Positions 34,201-41,429 of a stretch of DNA of 64,000 bases are shown here, one piece after another. Position 1 is the first letter of the stretch. Each line of letters opens with the position of its first letter. The position numbers and the translations under genes are program-made. The stretch comes from JASJAR01 sp038530285. GTDB lineage: Bacteria; Pseudomonadota; Alphaproteobacteria; Rhodobacterales; Rhodobacteraceae. The stretch is taken from positions 1 to 64,000 of the forward strand of contig JBCBCY010000014.1 in assembly GCA_038530285.1 (NCBI GenBank). Direction: 5' to 3'. Below the pieces are notes generated by a model. It saw only the letters and a program-made list of their open reading frames with translations, searched no databases and had not been told where the DNA came from.

Positions 34201-34842
34201 GTGGACTTTAGTACTACCCCGAGTATGGACGAAAGAGAACAAAAGATACGTGACTATCAGTTTGACGAATTCGCCGAGGGCGGATTCTTCATCGCGTATC
34301 GTGTGCAGTTTTTACGTCCGGAGTATGAATTCAACAGCCTGCCGCGCGCATGGATCCTGAAGTACACCCAGCAGGGACTGATGATGCACGACCCGGTCAT
34401 GCGCTGGATCTATGGCAATGATGGCGCGATCTTGTGGAGCGATGTGGCCGGCGACGATGGCTTTGGTGTTTTGCGCGACGCCGGCACACATGATCTGAAT
34501 TACGGCTTTGCTGTTTCGATGATTGACCCGCTGGATCCCGGCATTCGCAGTTTTGGAAATTTTTGCAGGTCAGATCGCGAATTCCTGCCGTCCGAGACCA
34601 AGGAGCTTCAGCGCCGGCTTGAACTTTTGTTCGCTGATCTTGAGGCGCCCAAAGACATCACCGAGGCTGAGATGGAAGCCTTGCGGCTGCTGAAAAACGG
34701 GATGCTGATTAAGGAAGTGGCCCATGAGCTGGGGATTTCCGAAGGCGCCGTGAAGCAGCGGTTGAAAGGGGCGAAGCTCAAGCTGGAAGCCCGCACAACG
34801 GCACATGCTGTATCAATCGCCTCAAATTTCGGCTTGATCTGA
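34201..34842 (+). CDS. luxR: LuxR family quorum-sensing regulator
   Basis: 213 residues: an autoinducer-binding domain (FFIAYRVQFLRPEY, WILKYTQQGLMMHDPVMRWI, WSDVAGDDGF, YGFAVSMIDP) and a C-terminal GerE-type HTH (MEALRLLKNGMLIKEVAHEL then GISEGAVKQRLKGAKLKLEA). It should respond to the acyl-homoserine lactone made by the LuxI encoded next. The N-terminus is uncertain: GTG at 34201 or ATG at 34225, neither with a clear ribosome site. It lies divergent from the HTH-less paralogue, with about 86-110 nt between them. Confidence 0.88.
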   Translation: MDFSTTPSMDEREQKIRDYQFDEFAEGGFFIAYRVQFLRPEYEFNSLPRAWILKYTQQGLMMHDPVMRWIYGNDGAILWSDVAGDDGFGVLRDAGTHDLNYGFAVSMIDPLDPGIRSFGNFCRSDREFLPSETKELQRRLELLFADLEAPKDITEAEMEALRLLKNGMLIKEVAHELGISEGAVKQRLKGAKLKLEARTTAHAVSIASNFGLI

Positions 34843-34911
34843 TCCAAGTGTGGGCATGTTGCCGCACAAATGGGGCCCGCTGAGCCCGGAACAGAAATTC
34901 GTCTGGTGCAC

Positions 34912-34942
34912 TTATCCACACCCCGTGTATGGCTGTGGATAA
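34912..34942. promoter_or_regulatory. Two perfect DnaA boxes in inverted orientation at the luxI start region
   Basis: TTATCCACA (34912-34920) and its reverse complement TGTGGATAA (34934-34942) are both perfect DnaA-box sequences, 13 nt apart. They form a 9-bp inverted repeat. The second copy overlaps the first possible luxI codons (ATG at 34929). DnaA-dependent control of luxI is an inference; a coincidental hairpin is possible. Confidence 0.6.
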
Positions 34943-34958
34943 AAATTGGGGCAGCACC

Positions 34959-35678
34959 TTGAAGAGCATTGTGTTCGACATGTCGACCATGCACCTGCAT
35001 GGGGCGGCGTTCTATGACTTCCTGCGCCTGCGCAAGCGGTTCTTCATCGACAGTCTCGGCTGGACGATTCCCACCGACGGTATCGTTGAGATGGACCAAT
35101 ATGACACTCCCCTTGCGCGGTATTCCTTGGTGGAAGACGGCGGAAAAATCATTGGAGGTGCGCGTTGCCAACCCGTCGACAGCACCTGGGGGCCGTATTC
35201 GTGCATGATCAAAGACGCCGCGCGGGGGCTGCTTGAAGATATCCCCAGCGATCTCTTCAAGCCAAACATGTCGACACCAACGAACTGGGAAGGTACCCGG
35301 TTGGTGGTGTCTGATGACGTGACATCCGTGGCAGATCGGACGCGCTGCCTTGCCTTGATCATCGACGGGTTGATGCGGATCATTGAGGCCCGGGGTGGTA
35401 CGTCGCTGATCACGTTGTCGCCGACCGCCCTTTACCGCACGACCAAGATCGTCGGGTTGAAGGCCACCCAGGTGAGCCGACCCTATGTGTCCGATGACGG
35501 TCGGGAATACGCGTTGTTTGCATCACGGGTCGAACGCGCGATCCCCCAATTGAAGCGGTTCGGGATCAACCCCGACACATACAGCGTCACGGGGTCTGAG
35601 CGTGACCGCGTTAAACCCACCGATGCCGAACCCGGCAACGACGGCCCAAGGTTGCGAACCCAAACAAGCAAACCCTGA
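34959..35678 (+). CDS. luxI: Acyl-homoserine-lactone synthase (LuxI family)
   Basis: 239 residues from a TTG start. Conserved LuxI residues are in LRLRKRFFIDSLGW, EMDQYDTPLARYSLV, IIGGARCQP and NWEGTRLVV, with further homology through VGLKATQVSRPY. It uses SAM and an acyl-ACP/CoA to make the signal. Family N-termini usually read M-x-x-I-x-F-D-x-x-T-M-H, matching LKSIVFDMSTMH, so the TTG at 34959 is preferred; an ATG at 34929 would add ten residues, and an ATG at 34980 would truncate. The C-terminal tail after about residue 205 is long and polar. Confidence 0.9.
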   Translation: MKSIVFDMSTMHLHGAAFYDFLRLRKRFFIDSLGWTIPTDGIVEMDQYDTPLARYSLVEDGGKIIGGARCQPVDSTWGPYSCMIKDAARGLLEDIPSDLFKPNMSTPTNWEGTRLVVSDDVTSVADRTRCLALIIDGLMRIIEARGGTSLITLSPTALYRTTKIVGLKATQVSRPYVSDDGREYALFASRVERAIPQLKRFGINPDTYSVTGSERDRVKPTDAEPGNDGPRLRTQTSKP

Positions 35679-35687
35679 GCCGCGCGA

Positions 35688-36884
35688 CTAAGGCCCAAGG
35701 TAACGGTCTGAAAGGGGCAGGCTGGCGGCCCCCAGTGCACGGGCATCCGGGCCGATTGAACCGGCCTCAATTCGGGGGCGCTGCAAGCCGGTCAGGTTGA
35801 ACTTTGAGACTTCCATTTCAATTTCTGCCACCAGGGTTTCGCGCAGCGTTTCAGGCAACCAGCCGTCGATCTTGACGCATTCGAAGTCTATGATGCTGCT
35901 GGCCGAAACCGCGGCATGGGCAATCGCGCGGGCCGCGTTGCGTTGCCAATGTGCGATATAGCGCGCGGGGATATCCCAGGCATGGGTTGTCTCCCACAGC
36001 ACATCCGCGCCGTAGCCGTCTGCCACCAGTGCTTTTTCCAGCGTGACAAGACTGCCCGGCCCCAACAGCGGCTCGACGCGTCCGTTTGCACCCGTCACCG
36101 GCAGCGGTCCGAGCGCACCGGCATTGCCGCGCCCCGAGTAGATCTGCCCATCGAGGACCACGCCACCGCCTATGAAATAGCCGATGTAGAAATACAAAAA
36201 GTCGCGCGGGCCGCTTTGCGGTCCAAAAACAAGCTCTGCTCCGCAGGCGGCGGTCATGTCGTTTTGAACAAGGATGGGAAGGGAGTGCTTCTTTGAAAGC
36301 TCCGCCTGAAGGTCCGCTGTGCGCCAGACGTCCATTCTTTCTTGTGGCACATTCAGTGTCTGTGCCCAGTGCCAAAGAAAAAATGGCATCGCAATACCCA
36401 GGCCGGCAATGCGGTCCCTTTCCCCCGGCGCAAGCGAATTGATCAAACGATCAATTTCATCATTGGCAAACGACAGCGTCGCTTCCGGTGTCGGGTATGC
36501 GTAAGTCTTTAGGGAGCGTTTGCGCACTTTCCCCAAAAAATCGGTGAGCACCATTTCCGTGCTGCGCCGCCCCACCTTGAGGCCCAGAAAATAGGCGCCG
36601 TCTTCGTTCAGGCGCATCGGCACCGAAGGCTGGCCCACCTTGCCGCGCACCGGTTCACCGCGCAGCAACAGCCCTTCGGTTTCCAGCGCGCGCATGATGA
36701 CCGAAACCGTTTGCGCCGACAGGCCGGTCATGCGCGCAATTTCCGACTTGGACAAAGCCCCATGTTGACGGACAAGCGACAGAACCAACTTTTCGTTCCC
36801 GACCCGCATGCCGCTTTGGTTGGTGCCACGGGTGGGCGCATGTTGGTCGCTCGCTATGTCCGCGTGCGGAACAGCATCTGCCAC
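35688..36884 (-). CDS. ROK family transcriptional repressor
   Basis: 398 residues. A winged HTH sits near residues 32-85 (GALSKSEIARMTGLSAQTVS), followed by a ROK sugar-kinase-like domain (LGIAMPFFLWHW, VQNDMTAACGAELVFG, GYFIGGGVVLDG). The zinc-binding CxCGxxGC motif of ROK kinases/NagC is not evident, and the region reads YSGRGNAGALGPLP. It likely senses the sugar carried by the adjacent divergent ABC transporter. It starts with GTG behind GGGAGG. Confidence 0.86.
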   Translation of the reverse strand: MADAVPHADIASDQHAPTRGTNQSGMRVGNEKLVLSLVRQHGALSKSEIARMTGLSAQTVSVIMRALETEGLLLRGEPVRGKVGQPSVPMRLNEDGAYFLGLKVGRRSTEMVLTDFLGKVRKRSLKTYAYPTPEATLSFANDEIDRLINSLAPGERDRIAGLGIAMPFFLWHWAQTLNVPQERMDVWRTADLQAELSKKHSLPILVQNDMTAACGAELVFGPQSGPRDFLYFYIGYFIGGGVVLDGQIYSGRGNAGALGPLPVTGANGRVEPLLGPGSLVTLEKALVADGYGADVLWETTHAWDIPARYIAHWQRNAARAIAHAAVSASSIIDFECVKIDGWLPETLRETLVAEIEMEVSKFNLTGLQRPRIEAGSIGPDARALGAASLPLSDRYLGP

Positions 36885-36929
36885 AAATTGATCCTCCCGC
36901 CGCGATGGTGGTTCGAAATTTGACGCGCG

Positions 36930-36961
36930 TCAATAATAAATAAGAGTGATTTATTTATTGA
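36930..36961. promoter_or_regulatory. A+T-rich inverted repeat, candidate ROK operator
   Basis: TCAATAATAAATAA and TTTATTTATTGA form an imperfect inverted repeat around GAGTGA in the divergent promoter region between the ROK repressor (start 36884) and the sugar-binding protein (start 37065). NagC/Mlc-type ROK repressors favour A+T-rich inverted repeats of this kind. Confidence 0.6.
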
Positions 36962-37064
36962 CAGGTCCTGCGAATTTCTAAAACACTCGCCCAGGGCCGG
37001 GTCGGCGTTTGTCGCCCGGCGCACCCGTGCGCTTGAACGCGCGGACCACCAAGGGAGGATGACA

Positions 37065-38084
37065 ATGAAACTGACGACACTTCTGGGGGCGACGGCCCTG
37101 GCCACCACGGCTATGGCGAGCACTGCATTCGCGGATGGCCATGCCACAACGGTTTGCCTGATCACGAAAACAGAAACCAACCCGTTCTTTGTGAAGATGA
37201 AAGAAGGGGCTGAAGCCAAAGCTGAAGAGCTTGGTATGGAGCTCAAGTCGTTCGCGGGCAAGATTGACGGCGACCATGAAACGCAGGTGCAGGCGATCGA
37301 AACCTGTATTCTTGACGGCGCCAAGGGCATTTTGATCACGGCATCGGACACGTCTTCGATCGTGCCGGCAGTGACCCAGGCGCGCGAAGCCGGGCTTGTG
37401 GTGATCGCGCTTGATACACCGCTGACCCCGATTGACGCGGCCGATGCGACCTTCGCCACCGACAACTTTCTTGCCGGTGAATTGATTGGCAAATGGGCCG
37501 CAGCACAGGTCGATACCGACAGCGCCAAGATCGGCATGATGAACATCAACGTGTCGCAGCCGACCGTGGGCGTCCTGCGCAACCAGGGGTTCCTGACGGG
37601 CTTCGGCGTTGGGCTGGAAGACCCGAACAAATGGGGCGATGAATCGGACCCGCGGATCATCGACAACGAAGTGACCAACGCCAACGAAGAAGGCGGCCGC
37701 AAGGCGATGGAAAACCTTCTGACGAAGGATGACGGCGTGAACGTGCTGTACACGATCAACGAACCGACCGCGGCGGGCGCGTATAAGACATTGGAAGACT
37801 TCGGAAAAACGGATGACGTGACCATCGTGTCGGTCGATGGCGGTTGCCCGGGCATTCAGGATGTGGCCGACGGCGTCATCGGTGCCACGTCCCAGCAGTA
37901 TCCGTTGCTGATGGCGGCGTTGGGTGTCGAGGCGATCAAGAAATGGGCCGAAGAAGGCATCAAGCCTGAATTGACCCCGGGCAAGGACTTCTTTGACACC
38001 GGCGTCGCGCTTGTAACCGATAGCCCCGTCGACGGTGTGCCATCGATCACATCGGCAGAGGGCCTGGAGCTTTGCTGGGGCTGA
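37065..38084 (+). CDS. frcB: Sugar ABC transporter substrate-binding protein (FrcB-like)
   Basis: 339 residues: signal peptide (about 1-22, ending TAFADGHA) and a periplasmic-binding-protein type I fold: VCLITKTETNPFFVKMKEGA, GILITASDTSSIVPAV and VIALDTPLTPIDAADATFAT. This pattern matches the fructose/ribose-type FrcB family. Of two ATGs, 37065 has GGAGG at the right distance (6 nt); the one at 37059 abuts it. It is followed by permease and ATPase genes. Confidence 0.85.
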   Translation: MKLTTLLGATALATTAMASTAFADGHATTVCLITKTETNPFFVKMKEGAEAKAEELGMELKSFAGKIDGDHETQVQAIETCILDGAKGILITASDTSSIVPAVTQAREAGLVVIALDTPLTPIDAADATFATDNFLAGELIGKWAAAQVDTDSAKIGMMNINVSQPTVGVLRNQGFLTGFGVGLEDPNKWGDESDPRIIDNEVTNANEEGGRKAMENLLTKDDGVNVLYTINEPTAAGAYKTLEDFGKTDDVTIVSVDGGCPGIQDVADGVIGATSQQYPLLMAALGVEAIKKWAEEGIKPELTPGKDFFDTGVALVTDSPVDGVPSITSAEGLELCWG

Positions 38085-38202
38085 CCTGACCAAAGGGGAG
38101 GGGGCGGTGACGCCCCTTCTCACCTGGCCTGGGACATTTTGGGCAAAAACGGGCACACTTGACGTCATTGGGCGGTTCGGACGGACTGGGGGAGGACGGA
38201 AT

Positions 38203-39261
38203 ATGTCGAGCACCGACTACGAGGGGTCAGCGGATACCGCGCCGGAAGCGGTCGCCGAGTTTGACGATCACAATCGTGGGTTAGTCGGACGCATCCAGCA
38301 TATTTTGCATGTAAACCCGGCTTTCGTGCCGCTGATTGTGCTGGTGGCGTCGATTGTTGTTTTTGGCATTCTCGTCGGTTCTCGCTTCTTTTCGCCCTTC
38401 GCCATGACGCTGATCCTGCAGCAGGTTCAGATCGTGGGCATCGTGGCGGCGGCCCAAAGTCTTGTCATCCTGACCGCAGGCATCGATTTGTCGGTAGGTG
38501 CGATCATGGTCTTGTCGTCGGTCGTGATGGGACAGTTCACATTCCGATATGGCTTGCCCGTTGAAGTGGCGATTTTCTGCGGGCTCGCCGTTGGGGCGGC
38601 CTGTGGGGCGCTAAACGGCTGGCTTGTGGCCTATATGAAGTTGCCGCCCTTCATCGTCACGTTGGGAACGTGGCAGATCATCCTAGCCACCAATTTTCTA
38701 TACTCCGCAAATGAAACGATCCGAAGTCAGGACATTGAAGCGGAGGCGGCTTTGCTTCAGGTTTTCGGGACGAAATACCAGTTTGGCGGAGCCACATTTA
38801 CCCTGGGCGTGATTTTCATGCTCGTATTGATATTCGTGCTGTCCTATGCGCTGAAACACACGGCCTGGGGTCGGCACGTCTACGCCGTGGGAGATGACCC
38901 TGAAGCCGCAGAATTGTCGGGCGTGAACGTCAAAAGGACCCTGGTCTCGGTGTATATCTTGTCTGGTATCATCTGCGCCTTTGCCGGCTGGGCGATGGTG
39001 GGCCGGATTGGATCAATATCGCCAACGGTCGGTCAGTTGGCCAATATCGAGTCCATCACCGCAGTTGTGATTGGTGGCATCTCGCTTTTCGGCGGTCGCG
39101 GGTCCATCCTGGGCAGCCTGTTCGGAGCATTGATCGTGGGCGTATTCACGCTGGGTCTTCGGCTTATGGGAGCGGACGCGCAATGGACCTTTCTTCTGAT
39201 CGGTTTGCTCATCATTGCCGCCGTCGCGGTTGACCAATGGATCAGGAAGGTATCGGCATGA
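38203..39261 (+). CDS. frcC: Sugar ABC transporter permease (FrcC-like)
   Basis: 352 residues with about ten membrane segments and the RbsC/FrcC wording QSLVILTAGIDLSVGAIMVL and GGISLFGGRGSILGSLFGALIVG. It forms the membrane channel for the sugar. The ATG at 38203 has GGGGGAGGA upstream. It overlaps the ATPase gene by ATGA. Confidence 0.9.
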   Translation: MSSTDYEGSADTAPEAVAEFDDHNRGLVGRIQHILHVNPAFVPLIVLVASIVVFGILVGSRFFSPFAMTLILQQVQIVGIVAAAQSLVILTAGIDLSVGAIMVLSSVVMGQFTFRYGLPVEVAIFCGLAVGAACGALNGWLVAYMKLPPFIVTLGTWQIILATNFLYSANETIRSQDIEAEAALLQVFGTKYQFGGATFTLGVIFMLVLIFVLSYALKHTAWGRHVYAVGDDPEAAELSGVNVKRTLVSVYILSGIICAFAGWAMVGRIGSISPTVGQLANIESITAVVIGGISLFGGRGSILGSLFGALIVGVFTLGLRLMGADAQWTFLLIGLLIIAAVAVDQWIRKVSA

Positions 39262-40043
39262 GCACCCAAGAGCCAATTTTGAAGGGCCGGAACCTGGTCA
39301 AACGATATGGAAAGGTGGTCGCGCTCGACCATTGCGATTTTGACCTCTATCCCGGCGAAATCCTGGCCGTCATCGGTGACAATGGCGCGGGCAAGTCCAC
39401 CTTGATCAAGGCCGTGTCTGGGGCGGTCGTACCGGATGAAGGTGATGTTTGGCTCGAAGGCAAAAAGATCAATTTTACCTCCCCGATCGAGGCGCGGCAT
39501 GCTGGTATTGAGACGGTGTATCAGACACTTGCAATGTCGCCGGCGCTTTCGATTGCCGACAATATGTTCATGGGGCGCGAGATTCGAAAACCGGGCATCT
39601 TGGGGTCGGTCTTTCGAAAGCTTGACCGAACCGCGATGGAGAAATTTGCGCGTGAAAAGCTGTCCGAGCTCGGATTGATGACCATTCAGAACATCAATCA
39701 GGCCGTCGAGACGCTATCGGGAGGCCAGCGGCAGGGTGTGGCAGTGGCGCGCGCGGCCGCGTTCGGGTCAAGGGTGATCATACTTGATGAGCCCACCGCG
39801 GCATTGGGCGTAAAAGAAAGCCGCAAGGTTCTGGAACTCATTCAGGACGTGCGATCTCGCGGCATTCCAATAATATTGATCAGCCATAACATGCCTCATG
39901 TTTTTGAAGTTGCCGATCGAATCCATGTGCATCGCTTGGGGCGCCGGCTTTGCGTGATTGATCCAAAAGACTACACCATGTCTGACGCGGTCGCCTTCAT
40001 GACGGGTGCCAAAGAGCCGCCTGACGAAACTCTTGCGGCGTAA
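39258..40043 (+). CDS. frcA: Sugar ABC transporter ATP-binding protein (FrcA-like)
   Basis: 261 residues, one nucleotide-binding domain: Walker A GDNGAGKST, signature LSGGQRQGVAVARA, Walker B VIILDEPTAALG and switch His in ILISHNMPHV. A single-domain ATPase is typical of FrcA, unlike the double-domain RbsA. No kinase or catabolic enzyme follows in this operon; the ribokinase at 3238 is far away. Confidence 0.9.
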   Translation: MSTQEPILKGRNLVKRYGKVVALDHCDFDLYPGEILAVIGDNGAGKSTLIKAVSGAVVPDEGDVWLEGKKINFTSPIEARHAGIETVYQTLAMSPALSIADNMFMGREIRKPGILGSVFRKLDRTAMEKFAREKLSELGLMTIQNINQAVETLSGGQRQGVAVARAAAFGSRVIILDEPTAALGVKESRKVLELIQDVRSRGIPIILISHNMPHVFEVADRIHVHRLGRRLCVIDPKDYTMSDAVAFMTGAKEPPDETLAA

Positions 40044-40403
40044 ATTATATTGCGAGGCCCAGTTCGCGAAACCAAAAGAAAAACCTGCACGCTGCGAGGG
40101 TATGCGCGATAAGGGCTGTCTTTGTTGGGCGCGGCCTTGTTCGTCACCGTTGCTTTCAGACAGAGTGATCTGAAGGTAAAGACCCGCAATAAAACGATCC
40201 GCACTGAAAACCGTTACGAAGCTGCACCGCCCAAATGCCGGTTTGCAAAATGTGGGCCGTCCAAGAACGAGCCAGCCTGTGCGAATTGCAATACGAGTGC
40301 GGTACCTGAATCGGTCACGAGCCCCATCATCTGCGCCTTAGAATGCAAATTAAAAGCCGTCGCGCCCCGGTCTTATGGATGATTGAGAGTCATTGGTCAA
40401 TAT
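40044..40403. other. Intergenic region behind frcA
   Basis: No gene or clear terminator is recognised in these 360 nt. The sequence is richer in A+T than the flanking operon, and possible short frames have poor codon bias. It marks the border between the FrcB-FrcC-FrcA-like operon and the convergent glycan operon. Confidence 0.5.
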
Positions 40404-41429
40404 CTATGCTGCTGAGGATTGATTTTGAGGTTCCTCACCCAATCGATCATCTAGCAGACGTGTTTTTTCCCAGGCCAAAGCGTCAGCAACAATGTCGTCC
40501 AGGTTGTTGCGCTCCGGGAACCAGTCCAATTTTTCACGAAGTCGTTTGGGATCTGCGACGATTTCGGAGGCATCGCCTGCGCGCCTGGGTTCAAGTTTCA
40601 CGTCAAACTCTTGTCCGGAAACGCGCTTCACACATTCAACGACGTCCAGTACGGAATTTCCCTTGCCGTAGCCGCAGTTGAAAACCTGCGACTCCCCACC
40701 GTTTTCAAGGTAACCAATCGTTGCCACATGGGCCCGGGCCAAATCCGAAACGTGTATAAAGTCTCTTATGGCCGTTCCATCCGGCGTGTCGTAATCGGTG
40801 CCAAACACAGAAATGGCATCCGTTTGACCTGTGGCTGCAAGAAGCGCTCGTTTTATAAGGTGTGTGGCGACGGGGCTGCGCTGGCCAGTGCGTCCGAATG
40901 GATCGGCGCCAGCCACGTTGAAGTAACGTAAGATTGCGTGGTTGAGCGGATGAGCCTTGCCAACGTCGGTCAGCATGCGTTCTGTCATGTATTTCGACGC
41001 GCCATAGGGGGAGATAGGATCTATAGGATGGGTTTCATCAATGGGTTCTGAACTCGCATGCCCATACACCGCTGCAGTTGAAGAGAATACAAAGTTCTCA
41101 ACGCCTTGGGCGATTGCAGTTTCTATAAGATTCTTGCTGGCGCTGGTATTATTGCTATAATACTTGAGTGGGTTGGCGACAGATTCCGGTACAATTATTG
41201 AACCGGCAAAATGAACAATTGTCTTCACCTGATGTCGTTGAATAATCCTGCTGATACCGTCCCGATCGGCCACGTTCGTATGGTAGAATGGTATGTGATC
41301 TGGCACGGCGTTCCGAGCGCCCGTACTGAGATTGTCGACAACAACGAGCTGCTCTCGACCGGTATCGATTGCGGTGTGAATGAAATGACTGCCGATGTAC
41401 CCGGCACCGCCCGTAACCAGAATACTCAT
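40404..41429 (-). CDS. galE: UDP-glucose 4-epimerase (GalE)
   Basis: 341 residues of the extended SDR family. The NAD-binding loop GGAGYIGSHF is at residues 7-16, the catalytic SSTAAVYG is followed by YGASKYMTE (Tyr-x-x-x-Lys), and the C-terminal substrate region RRAGDASEIVADPKRLRE is typical of GalE. It interconverts UDP-glucose and UDP-galactose for glycan synthesis. It overlaps the glycosyltransferase gene by 4 nt. The last ~20 residues (DDRLGEEPQNQSSAA) extend past the usual end. Confidence 0.92.
   Translation of the reverse strand: MSILVTGGAGYIGSHFIHTAIDTGREQLVVVDNLSTGARNAVPDHIPFYHTNVADRDGISRIIQRHQVKTIVHFAGSIIVPESVANPLKYYSNNTSASKNLIETAIAQGVENFVFSSTAAVYGHASSEPIDETHPIDPISPYGASKYMTERMLTDVGKAHPLNHAILRYFNVAGADPFGRTGQRSPVATHLIKRALLAATGQTDAISVFGTDYDTPDGTAIRDFIHVSDLARAHVATIGYLENGGESQVFNCGYGKGNSVLDVVECVKRVSGQEFDVKLEPRRAGDASEIVADPKRLREKLDWFPERNNLDDIVADALAWEKTRLLDDRLGEEPQNQSSAA

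Noticed and set aside
34843..34911. A lux box upstream of luxI
   Set aside because: I looked for a 18-20 bp dyad of the lux-box type; only a weak GGGC/GCCC dyad is present, not enough to annotate.
36978..38213. A 411-residue minus-strand frame over the FrcB-like gene
   Set aside because: Antisense shadow of a gene with clear signal peptide and binding-protein motifs.
40122..40382. A short plus-strand open frame behind frcA
   Set aside because: Poor third-position bias, no ribosome site and no recognisable motif; treated as non-coding.
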